Part shown: positions 43,144-53,679 of the stretch, in pieces | Numbering within the stretch: position 1 is the first letter of the stretch | How the letters are laid out: every line of letters begins with the position of its first letter | NCBI RefSeq assembly: GCF_004327985.1 | Contig: NZ_SJDL01000021.1 | Location: forward strand, 1 to 64,000 | Source: Marinobacter halodurans | GTDB lineage: Bacteria > Pseudomonadota > Gammaproteobacteria > Pseudomonadales > Oleiphilaceae | Reading direction: 5' to 3' | DNA length: 64,000 bases | The notes under the pieces: model-generated | Database searches by the model: none | Told to the model about the DNA's origin: nothing | The model's input: the letters and a program-made list of their open reading frames with translations, nothing else | Made by a program: the position numbers and the translations under genes

Positions 43144-44187
43144 TTACGCCTGATCGGATTTGACGCGACGGGCCTTCTGGTGGCCGTAGGTGCGCGGTTG
43201 GGTGTAGTAGTCGATGAACGGTACGGCGAAATTCATCAGTAGCACGGCAAAGGCCACCGCATCCGGGTAGCTGCCCCAGGTGCGGATGATGTAGAGCAGT
43301 ATCCCGATACCGGCGCCGTAGACCAGTTTGCCCTTGCGGCTGGTTGCCGCCGTCACCGGGTCCGTCGCAATGAAGAAGGCGCCCAGCATGGTCGCGCCGG
43401 ACAGCAGGTGGATCGTCAGGGGAGCGTAGCGGTCCGGGTCCCAGCCAAAGGCCAGGCTCATCAGGGACAACGCAGCGAGCAGGCTGACCGGAATGTGCCA
43501 GGTGATCAGGCGCAGGGCAATCAGCAGCAGGCCACCGGCCAGGAAGCCAAGGTTTACCCACTCCCAACCCTTCGAGACGAAATCCCCGAACGCCGGATTC
43601 TGCAGGACCTGGCTGGACAGATGGGTCTTGATGTCGTGTTTGTAGACATCCAGCGGCGTGGCCATGGTGTAGCCATCGACGGGTTCGGCGCCAGTGAAGT
43701 TCAGGGCAATGGTGTGGAGCAGTCCCGGGGTATCGGCACCGAGTCCGGTCGGGCTGGCCCAGTTGGTGGTCATGGCGACCGGGAATGAAACCAGCACCAG
43801 TGCATAGCCCACCATTGCGGGATTGAATGGGTTGGAGCCCAGGCCGCCATACAGCTGCTTGGCCAGCAGGATGGCGACGACCACGGCGACGGCGCAGACC
43901 CACCAGGGGGCGAACGGCGGCAGCGACAGCCCCAGCAGCAGACCGGTGACCGCTGCCGTGTTGTCCTTCAGGAAAAACGCAACCGGCCGCTTGCGCAGCA
44001 GGAGAATGACGCCCTCGGTCAGCAGGGCTAGGGCGACGCAGAATACGGTGTTCACCAGATTGCCCCAGCCAAACCACAGTGTCTGGGCCAACAGGCCGGG
44101 AAGCGTGGCCAGGATTACCCAGAACATGACCCGGGAGGTTCTCTGCGGGCCGTGTGCGTGAGGGGATGACAGTCTCAGAAAAGCCAT
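43144..44187 (-). CDS. rsxD: Electron transport complex subunit RsxD
   Basis: A 347-residue inner-membrane protein with about eight to nine helices. It carries the covalent-FMN motif [19 protein letters not shown] in its C-terminal half (threonine of SGAT) and the family segments [14 protein letters not shown] and [18 protein letters not shown]. Homologous to NqrB. It follows rsxC by 18 bases. Confidence 0.96.
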   Translation of the reverse strand: MAFLRLSSPHAHGPQRTSRVMFWVILATLPGLLAQTLWFGWGNLVNTVFCVALALLTEGVILLLRKRPVAFFLKDNTAAVTGLLLGLSLPPFAPWWVCAVAVVVAILLAKQLYGGLGSNPFNPAMVGYALVLVSFPVAMTTNWASPTGLGADTPGLLHTIALNFTGAEPVDGYTMATPLDVYKHDIKTHLSSQVLQNPAFGDFVSKGWEWVNLGFLAGGLLLIALRLITWHIPVSLLAALSLMSLAFGWDPDRYAPLTIHLLSGATMLGAFFIATDPVTAATSRKGKLVYGAGIGILLYIIRTWGSYPDAVAFAVLLMNFAVPFIDYYTQPRTYGHQKARRVKSDQA

Positions 44188-44205
44188 GGGGTGTCTCGTT
44201 CTCCG

Positions 44206-46377
44206 TCAGGACTCGGCGTCCGCTGTCTTTCGGGCATCCGCCAGCGCCTGCTCGGCGCGGGCGACGCGGTCCTGGTTCTTGGCCACGGCACGCTCCAGTT
44301 TGTCCACGTTGTCACCGTCGGCCTCGCGGGCTTCCTGCAGCATGCCCTGCATGGTTTCGAGCTTGGCGCGGGCCTTGTCCAGGGCGGCTTCCAGTTCCGG
44401 GATATCGGCTGTTGGCGTGGACGGGGCGGGACGCGCGGCGTTCAGGGCCTCTTGCGCGGCCTTAACGCGCTGTTCGTTCTTGGCCACGGCGCGTTCCAGC
44501 TTGTCGACGTTATCACCGCCCTCCGAGCGGGCGTCAGCCAGCATGCTGCGCATGGTGTCCAGCTTGGCGGCGGCCTTGTCCACATTGGCCTTGAGCGTGT
44601 CCAGGTCCGGCGCCGGAGTCTCCGCAGCCGCGGGTGCTTGCGCCGCATCCAGGGCCGCCTGCGCCGTGGCTACGCGCTCCTCGTTCTTGGCGACCGCCCG
44701 CTCCAGCTTCTCGGTGTCGCCACCCTGGTCGCGCGCCTCCTTGAGCAGGCCCTGCATGTTCCGGAGTTTGGCCCGGGCCTTGGTCAGGTTGGCTTCCAGG
44801 GTTGCGATATCCGGCGTTTCCGGCGCTGCGGGTGTCTCGGCTTTGGCTTTCATGCCCTTGCGGGCCAGGGCGGCTTCAACAGCAGCGCTGGCGGATTTCT
44901 TTGGTGTCTCGGCGGCCGGTTCACGCTTCTCCGCCTGGGCCTTAGCCGCGGCTTCGGCGCGAGCCTTGCGCTTGGCCTCCTTCTCGGCCTGCTCCCGCTC
45001 CAGTCTGGCCTGGCGGGCTTCGAAGCGTTCCCGGGCACGGTCGGACTTGATCTGGTCTTCCCTTTGCCGGCGGATCTCGCCCTTGGCGTAGCGGTAGAAC
45101 TGCACCAGCGGGATCGTGCTGGGGCAGGTGTAGGAGCAGGCGCCGCATTCGATGCAGTCGAACAGGTTGTGCTGCTCGGCTTTCTCGAACTCCTGGGACT
45201 GGGCGAACCAGAACAGCTGTTGGGGCAGCAATTCCATGGGGCAGGCTTCGGCGCACATGCCGCAACGGATACAGGGCTGCGCGGGCGGAGGCGCCGGGAA
45301 TTCGTCCGGAGAGCCGGCAATGATGCAGTTGGTGGTCTTGATCACCGGGACGTCCGGATTCTCAAGGGTGAAGCCCATCATCGGCCCGCCCATGATCAGG
45401 CGCTGCGTCCGCGACGCGTCGAAGCTGGCGTGCTCCAGCAGGAAGCGGATCGGCGTACCGATCAGGGTTTCCACGTTACCTTGGTTGGCCAGCCCTTCGC
45501 CGGTCAGCGTGGTGATGCGGGAGATCAGGGGTTCGCCGAAACGAACGGCCCGGTAGACCGCTGCGGCCGTACCCACGTTCTGGCACATCACGCCGATATC
45601 CGCAGGAATGCCGCCGTGAGGCACTTCCAGGCCGGTGAGCAACTGGATCAGCTGTTTTTCCCCGCCCGAGGGGTATTTGGTAGGAACGACCGCGACCTCG
45701 ATGCGCGTACCCGCCACGGCCTGCTTCAGCGCCTCGATGGCTTCCGGCTTGTTGTCCTCGATGCCGATAACACACTCTTCCGGCTCCAGGATAAACGCCA
45801 TGATTTCCAGCCCGCGCACGATGTCGATGGCGCGGGTCCGCATCAGCATGTCGTCGGCGGTGATGTAGGGCTCGCACTCGGTCCCGTTGAGAATCAGGGT
45901 GCGGACCTTATCGTCCCGGGGTGGGTACAGCTTGATCTCGGTGGGAAAGCCAGCGCCGCCCATCCCGGCAATGCCGGCCCGGCGGATCCGTGCCAGCAGG
46001 GCCGGTGCCGATTCGTTGTGATAGTCCTCGAGCGGTTCCAGGTCGGTCCACTGTTCCTCGCCATCCGGGCGCAGGACCACGCACCAATCGGTCATGCCGG
46101 AGGGGTGGGGCACCGGATGCGGGACGATACCTTCAATCGTGCCGGATGTGGGCGCATGCACGGCGACGCTGACGCGGCCCTGCGGCTCGGCAAGCATCTG
46201 GCCTTTCAGGATCCGGTCGCCGGTACCGACCAGGGTCTGGGACGGCGCACCGATGTGTTGCTGGAGCGGAATATAGAGCGCATCCGGCAGCGGCAGTGTC
46301 CGGATCGGCGTTGCCGTGGACTGGTGCTTGTTCTCGGGCGGGTGGATCCCGCCGGGGAAGTCCCAGATCTTGCGCAT
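44206..46377 (-). CDS. rsxC: Electron transport complex subunit RsxC with repeated coiled-coil tail
   Basis: A 723-residue peripheral subunit. The N-terminal half binds NADH and FMN (GRVSVAVHAPTSG, GMGGAGFPTEIKLYPP). Two ferredoxin-type 4Fe-4S motifs follow: CIRCGMCAEACP and CIECGACSYTCP. After a lysine/alanine/glutamate-rich helix, residues about 522-723 are three tandem repeats of about 68 residues, each containing KLERAVAKN, predicted as long coiled coils separated by proline-rich linkers. Tail length varies among RsxC proteins; the three-unit tail is notable. The ATG overlaps the last base of the rsxB stop. Confidence 0.96.
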   Translation of the reverse strand: MRKIWDFPGGIHPPENKHQSTATPIRTLPLPDALYIPLQQHIGAPSQTLVGTGDRILKGQMLAEPQGRVSVAVHAPTSGTIEGIVPHPVPHPSGMTDWCVVLRPDGEEQWTDLEPLEDYHNESAPALLARIRRAGIAGMGGAGFPTEIKLYPPRDDKVRTLILNGTECEPYITADDMLMRTRAIDIVRGLEIMAFILEPEECVIGIEDNKPEAIEALKQAVAGTRIEVAVVPTKYPSGGEKQLIQLLTGLEVPHGGIPADIGVMCQNVGTAAAVYRAVRFGEPLISRITTLTGEGLANQGNVETLIGTPIRFLLEHASFDASRTQRLIMGGPMMGFTLENPDVPVIKTTNCIIAGSPDEFPAPPPAQPCIRCGMCAEACPMELLPQQLFWFAQSQEFEKAEQHNLFDCIECGACSYTCPSTIPLVQFYRYAKGEIRRQREDQIKSDRARERFEARQARLEREQAEKEAKRKARAEAAAKAQAEKREPAAETPKKSASAAVEAALARKGMKAKAETPAAPETPDIATLEANLTKARAKLRNMQGLLKEARDQGGDTEKLERAVAKNEERVATAQAALDAAQAPAAAETPAPDLDTLKANVDKAAAKLDTMRSMLADARSEGGDNVDKLERAVAKNEQRVKAAQEALNAARPAPSTPTADIPELEAALDKARAKLETMQGMLQEAREADGDNVDKLERAVAKNQDRVARAEQALADARKTADAES

Positions 46378-46970
46378 CAGGACATCACCTCGGTCCGGTC
46401 GCTGGCGATCACCCGATCCTTCGCCCGGTTCAGCTCCGGACGCTCCCAGTTCCAGGAGCGGATGGTGGTGGGTACGGGCACCATGTCGATGCAGTCCACC
46501 GGGCAGGGCTCGACACACAGGTCGCAGCCGGTGCATTCGCTCTCGATCACCGTATGCATATGCTTGGCCGCGCCCAGGATGGCGTCGACCGGACAGGCCT
46601 GGATGCACTTGGTGCAGCCGATGCATTCGTCTTCACGGATGATGGCGACGCGCTTGCCCTGGTCCACGCCATGCTCGGCATCCAGGGGTTCCGGTTCCAC
46701 ATCCAGCAGGTCGGCCAGGGCGTGGATGGTGGCTTCACCGCCTGGAGGGCACTTGTTGATGGCGTCGCCGTTGGCGATGGATTCGGCGTAGGGGCGGCAG
46801 CCGGGAAAGCCGCATTGACCGCACTGGGTCTGGGGCAGTAGTGCATCGATCTGGTCGATAATGGGGTTGCCTTCGACCTTGAAACGCTCGGCGGCAAAGC
46901 CCAGCAGGCCGCCAAAGATCAGGGACAGGACGACGAGCGCACCGATGGCAATAAGAATGCTGGTCCACAT
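46377..46970 (-). CDS. rsxB: Electron transport complex subunit RsxB
   Basis: A 197-residue iron-sulfur subunit. An N-terminal membrane helix (about 4-25) is followed by a four-cysteine cluster motif in [15 protein letters not shown] and two 4Fe-4S ferredoxin motifs, [12 protein letters not shown] and [12 protein letters not shown]. Length is normal. The stop shares a base with the rsxC start. Confidence 0.97.
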   Translation of the reverse strand: MWTSILIAIGALVVLSLIFGGLLGFAAERFKVEGNPIIDQIDALLPQTQCGQCGFPGCRPYAESIANGDAINKCPPGGEATIHALADLLDVEPEPLDAEHGVDQGKRVAIIREDECIGCTKCIQACPVDAILGAAKHMHTVIESECTGCDLCVEPCPVDCIDMVPVPTTIRSWNWERPELNRAKDRVIASDRTEVMS

Positions 46971-46983
46971 GGTGATGACTCCG

Positions 46984-47565
46984 TCAGATGCTTACCAGCC
47001 CGGTGAAACCGAGGAAGGCCAATGACATCAGACCGGCGGTCACCATGCCAATGGCAGCACCCCGGAAAGCGAACGGCACGTCGGCCACCGCGATCCGTTC
47101 GCGCATGGCGGCGAACAGGACCAGGACCAGTGAAAAGCCCAGTGCCGCACCGAGCCCGTAAAGTACGGACTCGATGAAGTTGTTGTTGCGGTTGAGATTG
47201 AGCAGCGCCACGCCCAGAACCGCGCAGTTGGTGGTGATCAGCGGCAGGAAGATGCCTAGCACCCGGTAGAGCAGCGGGCTTGTCTTGCGCACCACCATCT
47301 CGGTGAACTGGACGACGACTGCAATCACCAGGATAAAGGTGATGGTCTTTAGGAACGCCAGGTTCAGCGGTGCCAGCAGGTAGGTGTAGACCAGGTAGCT
47401 GCAAACCGAGGAGAGGGTCAGCACGAAGGTGGTGGCCAACGACATGCCCATGGCGGTTTCCAGCTTGTTGGATACCCCCATGAACGGGCACAGGCCCAGG
47501 AATTGAACCAGCACAAAGTTGTTGACCAGAATCGTGCTGACCAGGATCAGCAGGTAGTCTGTCAT
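46984..47565 (-). CDS. rsxA: Electron transport complex subunit RsxA
   Basis: A 193-residue inner-membrane protein with six helices, first gene of the complete rsxABCDGE operon. Signatures are [18 protein letters not shown] and [15 protein letters not shown]. It is closely related to RsxE, with which it forms the pseudo-symmetric ion path of the complex. It starts 83 bases after the metG stop on the same strand, with a hairpin (near 47611-47634) in the gap but no T-run. Confidence 0.96.
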   Translation of the reverse strand: MTDYLLILVSTILVNNFVLVQFLGLCPFMGVSNKLETAMGMSLATTFVLTLSSVCSYLVYTYLLAPLNLAFLKTITFILVIAVVVQFTEMVVRKTSPLLYRVLGIFLPLITTNCAVLGVALLNLNRNNNFIESVLYGLGAALGFSLVLVLFAAMRERIAVADVPFAFRGAAIGMVTAGLMSLAFLGFTGLVSI

Positions 47566-47648
47566 GCGATCTCTCTCCGCGCGCCTTGGTGGCGTTTTCT
47601 GCCGGGGGATCGTCGTGCGATGCCCCCTTATTCCGGGTTCCAGGCCGG

Positions 47649-49703
47649 TTACATCACCCGCTGACCCGGTTGGGCGCCGGAATCCGGTGACAGGATGAAG
47701 ATATCCTTGCCACCCGGACCCGCGGCCAGGACCATGCCTTCCGACATGCCAAACTTCATCTTGCGCGGCTTCAGGTTGGCGACCATGACCGTCAGCCGGC
47801 CTTCCAGCTCTTCCGGTTTGTAGGCGGACTTGATGCCGGCGAACACGTTGCGTTGGTTGTCGCCGATATCGAGCGTCAGGCGCAGCAGCTTGTCGGCGCC
47901 ATCCACATGCTCGGCCTTGACGATCTTCGCCACGCGCAGGTCGACCTTGGCAAAGGCGTCGAAATCGATCTCGTCCGCCAGCGGTTCAACCCCGTCGGCC
48001 CTGCTGTCAGCCGGCTTGGTGGCCCTGTCGCCGGTGGCCGCAGGCAGCTCTTCCTTCGAGGCCTCCAGCATGGCGTCGATCTGCTTCATCTCCACCCGGC
48101 TCATCAGCGGTTTGAACTTGTTGATGGCGTGGTTTTCCAGCAACCGGTCGCGGCCGTTCCAGTCCAGTCTGGCGTTGAGGAACGCTTCCGCGGCCTCCGC
48201 GGTGGCCGGCAGGATCGGCGCCAGGTAGGTCATCAGCAGCCGGAACATGTTGAGGGCGTTGGTGGAGATCGCCTGTACGTCTGCGGCGCGCTCGGCGTCC
48301 TTGATCAGGACCCAGGGCTCCTCGTCGTTGACGTACTGGTTGGCGATGTCCGCCAGTTCCATGATCCGGCGCATGGCGCGACCGAATTCACGGCCTTCGT
48401 AGTGCCCGGCAATCTCGTCGCCGGCCTTGATGAACTCGGCGAGTTTTTCGGTCTCGGTAACCTGGCCCAACTGACCGTCGAACTTCTTGGTGACAAAGCC
48501 GGCGGTGCGGCTGGCGATGTTCACCACCTTGCCCACCAGATCGGAATTCACACGCTGCGCAAAGTCCTCGAGGTTGAGGTCCATGTCGTCCACATTGCTG
48601 GTCAGCTTGGTGGCGAAGTAGTAGCGCAGGTATTCCGGATTCAGGTGATCCAGGTAGGTCCGCGCCATGATGAAGGTGCCGCGGGACTTGGACATCTTCT
48701 TGCCGTTTACGGTGATAAAACCGTGGGCATAGACCGCGGAAGGCGTGCGATAACCGGCACTGTGCAGCATGGACGGCCAGAACAGGGCGTGGAAGTTGAT
48801 GATGTCCTTGCCGATGAAGTGGTACACCTCGGCAGTGGAGTCGGCCTTCCAGAAATGATCGAAGTCCAGGTCGTCGCGGCGCTCGCACAGGTTCTTGAAG
48901 CTAGCCAGGTAGCCGATCGGCGCGTCCAGCCAGACGTAGAAATACTTGCCCGGTGCATCGGGGATTTCGAAGCCAAAGTAAGGGGCATCCCGGCTGATGT
49001 CCCACTCCTGCAGGCCGGCATCCAGCCACTCGGCCAGCTTGTTGGCTACCTGGGGCTGCAGGGTGCCGCTACGGGTCCACTCGCGCAGGAAGTCGGCAAA
49101 CTCCGGCAGCCGGAAGAAGTAATGCTCGGATTCCTTTTCGATCGGGGTGGCGCCGGAAACGGCCGAGCGCGGATTGATCAGCTCCGCCGGGGTGTAGGTG
49201 GCACCACAGACTTCGCAGTTGTCACCGTACTGGTCCTCGGACTTGCACTTCGGGCAGGTGCCCTTGATGAAGCGGTCCGCCAGGAACATTTCCTTCTCGG
49301 GGTCGTAGGACTGGGTGATGTTCCGGGTCGCGATGTGGTTGTTTTTCTTCAGTTGTTCATAGATGTAGGAAGAGAACTCGCGGTTTTCCGGCGAATGCGT
49401 GCTGTAATAGTTGTCGAAATGGATCAGGAACCCGCTGAAATCCTGCTGGTGTTCCTGGTTGATCCGTTCGATCAGCGCTTCCGGGGTGATGCCCTCGCGC
49501 TCGGCCCGCAGCATGATGGCGGTGCCGTGGGCGTCGTCGGCACACACGTAGACGCAGTTGTTGCCCCGCATGTTCTGGTAGCGCACCCAGATGTCGGTCT
49601 GGATATATTCCAGCAGGTGACCCAGGTGGATCGGCCCGTTGGCATAGGGCAGGGCGCTCGTGACCAGGATGTCGCGCTTGGACTGTGCGTTGGCTTGCGT
49701 CAT
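47649..49703 (-). CDS. metG: Methionyl-tRNA synthetase
   Basis: A 684-residue class I synthetase. [17 protein letters not shown] contains the HIGH-type motif, and KMSKSRGTF is the KMSKS loop. The connective domain carries zinc cysteines in [17 protein letters not shown]. The C-terminal 110 residues are an EMAP-II-like tRNA-binding/dimerisation domain ([20 protein letters not shown]). The ATG at 49703 has TTGGGA upstream. It is divergent from apbC with a 226-base gap, an arrangement shared with E. coli mrp/metG. Confidence 0.97.
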   Translation of the reverse strand: MTQANAQSKRDILVTSALPYANGPIHLGHLLEYIQTDIWVRYQNMRGNNCVYVCADDAHGTAIMLRAEREGITPEALIERINQEHQQDFSGFLIHFDNYYSTHSPENREFSSYIYEQLKKNNHIATRNITQSYDPEKEMFLADRFIKGTCPKCKSEDQYGDNCEVCGATYTPAELINPRSAVSGATPIEKESEHYFFRLPEFADFLREWTRSGTLQPQVANKLAEWLDAGLQEWDISRDAPYFGFEIPDAPGKYFYVWLDAPIGYLASFKNLCERRDDLDFDHFWKADSTAEVYHFIGKDIINFHALFWPSMLHSAGYRTPSAVYAHGFITVNGKKMSKSRGTFIMARTYLDHLNPEYLRYYFATKLTSNVDDMDLNLEDFAQRVNSDLVGKVVNIASRTAGFVTKKFDGQLGQVTETEKLAEFIKAGDEIAGHYEGREFGRAMRRIMELADIANQYVNDEEPWVLIKDAERAADVQAISTNALNMFRLLMTYLAPILPATAEAAEAFLNARLDWNGRDRLLENHAINKFKPLMSRVEMKQIDAMLEASKEELPAATGDRATKPADSRADGVEPLADEIDFDAFAKVDLRVAKIVKAEHVDGADKLLRLTLDIGDNQRNVFAGIKSAYKPEELEGRLTVMVANLKPRKMKFGMSEGMVLAAGPGGKDIFILSPDSGAQPGQRVM

Positions 49704-49929
49704 TTGATGTCCCAAACGTTGATCGGGTATGAAGTGGCTCCGGCGGATGCCGGAATTTCGGGCCCCGAATAATACCGTTACGGTGGGATTTTTTCATCCC
49801 GTTTATTGCGGCTTACCTTTGTGCGACACAGCCATGTGCAACGGTTCAGTGTTTGTGGTGGCTGTGGTTAAATAGCCCTACTGTAATAACATAGTATTTT
49901 ACTCAGGTAATGCCCGCTTGGAGACGGAT

Positions 49930-51027
49930 ATGAGCGAAATTTCCCGTGATGCTGTCGATGCCGCGATCCGCGAGTATCGTGACCCCTACCTGGATCAGGA
50001 TCTGTTTGCACTCGACGCGGTTAAATCCGTTGCGATTGAGGGGGGCAGGGTCACGGTCGATGTCGAGCTGACTTATCCGTCGGAAGGCATCGCCGGCGCC
50101 TTGCGTCAGCTGGTTGGCCATGCCATTGAGAGCGTGCCGGGCGTCGGCGAGGCGACTGTGAACACCCATCAGACCATTCGCGCCTATCAGGCACAGAAGG
50201 AGCTGCAATCTATCGCCGGTGTGAAGAACATCATTGCGGTGGCTTCCGGCAAAGGCGGCGTGGGGAAATCCACAACGGCAGTGAACCTGGCGCTGGCGCT
50301 GAGCCTGGAAGGCTGCCGGGTGGGTATTCTGGATGCGGATATCTACGGTCCCAGCGTGGGTATGATGCTGGGACTGCCGGAAGGCACACGGCCGCGGACC
50401 CGCGACAACAAATGGTTCATTCCGGTCCCGGCCCACGGTATCGAGGCCATGTCCATGGCTTTCCTGGTCACCGACAAGACGCCGATGGTCTGGCGCGGTC
50501 CCATGGTCAGTGGGGCGGTTCAGCAACTGCTGACCCAGACCCAGTGGAACGACCTGGACTACCTGATCGTCGACATGCCGCCCGGTACTGGCGACATCCA
50601 GCTCACCATGGCGCAGAAGGTGCCGGTTACCGGGGCGGTGATCGTGACCACGCCGCAGGACATCGCGTTGCTGGACTGCAAGAAAGGCATCGAGATGTTC
50701 CGCAAGGTGGATATTCCGGTGCTGGGCGTGATCGAGAACATGAGCGTGCACATCTGCAGCAACTGTGGGCACCACGAGCCGCTGTTCGGCGAGGGCGGCG
50801 GCCAGCGCGTTGCCGAAGACTATGACACCGAGCTTTTGGGCCAGTTGCCGCTGCATATGACCATCCGCGAGCAGACCGACAGCGGCCAGCCTTCGGTGAT
50901 TGCCGAACCGGATTCCGAAGTGGCCCGAACCTATCGGGATGCGGCCCGTCGCATGGGGGCCCTGTTGTCCCGCCGGGAGCGTAACCTGGCGTCGCCGATC
51001 CCCAGCATTTCGATCAGCGACGACTGA
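49930..51027 (+). CDS. apbC: Mrp/ApbC iron-sulfur cluster carrier
   Basis: A 365-residue P-loop NTPase that binds and transfers Fe-S clusters. An N-terminal MIP18/DUF59 domain (about 1-85) precedes the deviant Walker A VASGKGGVGKSTTAVN (near 110), Walker B region LIVDMPPGTGD and the cluster-binding CSNC motif. The ATG at 49930 has GGAG six bases upstream; TTG 49918 lacks a site. The leader 49704-49929 is AT-rich near the gene. Confidence 0.96.
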   Translation: MSEISRDAVDAAIREYRDPYLDQDLFALDAVKSVAIEGGRVTVDVELTYPSEGIAGALRQLVGHAIESVPGVGEATVNTHQTIRAYQAQKELQSIAGVKNIIAVASGKGGVGKSTTAVNLALALSLEGCRVGILDADIYGPSVGMMLGLPEGTRPRTRDNKWFIPVPAHGIEAMSMAFLVTDKTPMVWRGPMVSGAVQQLLTQTQWNDLDYLIVDMPPGTGDIQLTMAQKVPVTGAVIVTTPQDIALLDCKKGIEMFRKVDIPVLGVIENMSVHICSNCGHHEPLFGEGGGQRVAEDYDTELLGQLPLHMTIREQTDSGQPSVIAEPDSEVARTYRDAARRMGALLSRRERNLASPIPSISISDD

Positions 51028-51061
51028 GCGGACAGCTCCCGGCAAACGACCCACCGAAATG

Positions 51062-51091
51062 CTGGCGCCGCTTTGTTTTAAGCGGCGCCAG
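51062..51091 (+). terminator. Perfect 12-bp hairpin between apbC and dcd
   Basis: CTGGCGCCGCTT (51062-51073) pairs with AAGCGGCGCCAG (51080-51091) around TGTTTT. It is strikingly stable but lacks a T-run, so it may be a processing or stability element rather than a classical terminator. Confidence 0.45.
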
Positions 51092-51171
51092 GCGTTACCA
51101 TAGCGACCTTTGTGATCGCGCAGCCCGGCCGGGTCCTGCGCACGCCCAGTTTCCCGTACGAGAACCAGACG

Positions 51172-51738
51172 ATGACGATTAAATCCGATAAGTGGATCCG
51201 GCGCATGGCGCAGGAACACGGCATGATCGAGCCCTTCGAGCACGATCAGGTGCGCGAGTCCTCCAAGGGGCGTGTCATTTCCTACGGCACCTCCAGTTAC
51301 GGCTACGATGTTCGCTGCAGCAACGAGTTCAAGATTTTCACCAACGTCCACTCGGCCACGGTGGATCCCAAGAATTTCGACGACGACAGCTTCGTCAACG
51401 TGACCAGCGACGTCTGTATCATTCCGCCCAACTCGTTCGCCCTGGCGCGGACCGTGGAGTACTTCCGGATTCCGCGCAATGTCCTGACCGTCTGCCTGGG
51501 CAAGTCCACATACGCGCGCTGCGGTATCATCGTCAACGTCACTCCGCTGGAACCGGAGTGGGAAGGCCAGGTCACGCTGGAGTTTTCCAACACCACCAAC
51601 CTGCCGGCGAAGATCTACGCCAACGAAGGGGTGGCCCAGATGCTGTTCTTCGAATCCGATGAGGTGTGCGACACCAGCTATCGGGATCGGGGCGGCAAGT
51701 ACCAGGGGCAGCGTGGCGTCACCCTGCCGCGGACCTGA
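51172..51738 (+). CDS. dcd: dCTP deaminase
   Basis: A 188-residue trimeric dUTPase-fold enzyme that deaminates dCTP to dUTP for thymidylate synthesis. Motifs include [39 protein letters not shown] with the conserved arginine region, [20 protein letters not shown] and the C-terminal [13 protein letters not shown]. The ATG at 51172 matches other Dcd starts; a frame from 51112 adds an unlikely leader. Length is close to the E. coli enzyme. Confidence 0.97.
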   Translation: MTIKSDKWIRRMAQEHGMIEPFEHDQVRESSKGRVISYGTSSYGYDVRCSNEFKIFTNVHSATVDPKNFDDDSFVNVTSDVCIIPPNSFALARTVEYFRIPRNVLTVCLGKSTYARCGIIVNVTPLEPEWEGQVTLEFSNTTNLPAKIYANEGVAQMLFFESDEVCDTSYRDRGGKYQGQRGVTLPRT

Positions 51739-51783
51739 CCGGGCCCGGAGTATGGCGGTGTCCTTGTTGACGGAGAAACGCTC

Positions 51784-52389
51784 GTGAACGCCAACCAGTT
51801 TATCAAGGCCCTGGAGCAACTGCGGGGATGGCGCGAATTCGTCTTCATCCTGGCGCTGGCCGAGCGTGGGTTTCCCAACTATGTGCTGTTCGACGACGCC
51901 ATTGGCGCCAAGCACGCGGCCAAGATGCGGCTGCTGCTGGATCAGGCCTGGGACATGCTCCAGGAGAAGAATGTCGACGCCCGGGTGACCCAGGCGCTGG
52001 CGCGACTGGAGAACCTGGCGCCGGATCCCGACGCCTACGACATGTACGGCGTCTATCCGGCCGACGATTTCTGCAAGCTGCTGGAGCAGGCTCTGTTGAA
52101 CCGCCTGAACAGCACCAAACAGCGTGCCCTTGAGGCTTCCCAGTGGGTCACCGCAACCGTGGCCCAGTTCATCGAGATGGCCGAGGGCGAGGATCTGGAT
52201 GAGGATGCGCTGGTTCGACTGCTCGACAGGCATGAGCTGATGAAAGCGGACAAGCTGTTCCAGCGGGATTTGCTGCTGTCCCTGAAGAAGCAGCGGGTGC
52301 CGACCGAGACGTTCGTGGCCTCGATAAAAGAGGAGGCGGCCAATGGCGGCGTGAGCAACCTGGGGATTGCGTTGGACGATGATGAGTAA
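51784..52389 (+). CDS. YjaG-like (DUF416) protein
   Basis: A 201-residue, mainly helical cytoplasmic protein resembling the YjaG/DUF416 family. The family segments WREFVFILALAERGFPNY and AKMRLLLDQAWDML are recognisable. No function is established. The start is GTG at 51784 with GGAG eight bases upstream. avtA follows after 12 bases, so the two are probably cotranscribed. Confidence 0.88.
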   Translation: MNANQFIKALEQLRGWREFVFILALAERGFPNYVLFDDAIGAKHAAKMRLLLDQAWDMLQEKNVDARVTQALARLENLAPDPDAYDMYGVYPADDFCKLLEQALLNRLNSTKQRALEASQWVTATVAQFIEMAEGEDLDEDALVRLLDRHELMKADKLFQRDLLLSLKKQRVPTETFVASIKEEAANGGVSNLGIALDDDE

Positions 52390-52401
52390 CGGGAGCCGTT
52401 C

Positions 52402-53679
52402 ATGAAACTCTCCGCATTCGGTCGCAAGTTCACGGCTGAAGCCGGGATCACGTCGCTGATGGACGATCTGGGGAATGCCCTGGCGTCTGGTGACGACATG
52501 ATCATGATGGGCGGTGGCAACCCGGGCCACGTGCCGGCCATCCAGGACCGGTTGCGGGACATCCTGAAATCCCTGACCGAAGACGATGAGGCATTCCGCC
52601 GCCTCGTGGGTGTCTACGATCCGCCCCAGGGTGAGAAGCAGTTCATCAGCGCGCTGGCGGACCTGCTGAACAGGGAGTACGGCTGGGGGCTCACACCCGG
52701 GAACATCGCCCTGACCAACGGCAGCCAGGCGGCGTTCTTCATGCTGTTCAACATGTTCGGCGGGGACGATGGCGAGGGCCACCAGCGTCATATCCTGCTG
52801 CCATTGGCGCCGGAATATATTGGTTATGCGGACGCGGGTTTGGGGCATGACCTGTTCCGGGCGGTCAAGCCGGAGATCACCGAAACCGGGTCCCACGAGT
52901 TCAAGTACCGGGTGGATTTCGACGCCCTGAGTGTGACCGATGAAACCGGTGCCATCTGTGTTTCTCGCCCGACCAACCCGACCGGCAATGTGGTCACCGA
53001 TGAGGAAATGGCGCGCCTGGAGGCGCTGGCGGTCCAGCATGATGTGCCGCTGATCGTCGACGGCGCCTATGGTACGCCGTTTCCCAGCCTGTTGTTCGTC
53101 GACGCCACGCCGCGCTGGAACGACCAGATCATTCTCTGCCTGAGTCTGTCCAAGCTCGGCCTGCCGGCAGCCCGCACCGGCATCGTCATTGCCAGCGAAC
53201 CGGTGATCCGGGCGCTGTCGGGTATCAACGCGATCATGAACCTCGCCACCGGCAGCTTCGGTGCCATGCTGGCCGAGCCGTTGGTGCGCAGTGGAGAGAT
53301 CCTGTCCCTGAGCCGTGATGTGGTGTGCCCGTTCTACCGGGCCAAGATGCAGAAGGCTGTCGCCGTATTGCACGACAAGCTGGGAGATCGCTGCCCCTGG
53401 TCCGTACACAAGCCAGAGGGCGCGATGTTCCTGTGGTTATGGTTCCCGGATCTGCCGGTCAGCAGTCTGGAACTCTATGAGCGCCTGAAACAGCGGGGCG
53501 TGCTGGTGGTGTCCGGGCACTATTTCTTCCCGGGACTGGCGGACGATGACTGGCGCCATCGCCATGAGTGCCTGCGCGTGACCTATTCCCAGGACGATGA
53601 CCGGGTCGCGGAGGGGTTGGCGATCATTGCCGATGAGGTGCTCAGGATTTGGTCTGAATCCGGATCGGATCGCCGTTGA
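52402..53679 (+). CDS. avtA: Valine-pyruvate transaminase
   Basis: A 425-residue fold-type I PLP enzyme. The asparagine/aspartate pair is in SRPTNPTGNVV and IVDGAYGTPFP, the PLP lysine in SLSKLGLPAARTG (near 250) and the carboxylate-binding arginine towards the C-terminus. Local sequence resembles AvtA, which transfers amino groups between valine or alanine and keto acids, but substrate specificity cannot be read from sequence. Its last 38 bases overlap the convergent DUF3108 gene. Confidence 0.9.
   Translation: MKLSAFGRKFTAEAGITSLMDDLGNALASGDDMIMMGGGNPGHVPAIQDRLRDILKSLTEDDEAFRRLVGVYDPPQGEKQFISALADLLNREYGWGLTPGNIALTNGSQAAFFMLFNMFGGDDGEGHQRHILLPLAPEYIGYADAGLGHDLFRAVKPEITETGSHEFKYRVDFDALSVTDETGAICVSRPTNPTGNVVTDEEMARLEALAVQHDVPLIVDGAYGTPFPSLLFVDATPRWNDQIILCLSLSKLGLPAARTGIVIASEPVIRALSGINAIMNLATGSFGAMLAEPLVRSGEILSLSRDVVCPFYRAKMQKAVAVLHDKLGDRCPWSVHKPEGAMFLWLWFPDLPVSSLELYERLKQRGVLVVSGHYFFPGLADDDWRHRHECLRVTYSQDDDRVAEGLAIIADEVLRIWSESGSDRR

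Noticed and set aside
42476-44077. Extended minus-strand frame running from rsxG into rsxD
   Set aside because: Only the part from 43132 down is RsxG; the upstream extension is rsxD read in another frame, not a fusion.
44191-46791. Long plus-strand frame opposite rsxC and rsxB
   Set aside because: rsxC and rsxB have intact iron-sulfur motifs on the other strand; the plus frame is a GC shadow.
49903-53409. Very long minus-strand open frame opposite apbC, dcd, the YjaG-like gene and avtA
   Set aside because: It spans four recognisable plus-strand genes and shows no family motif; an antisense shadow.
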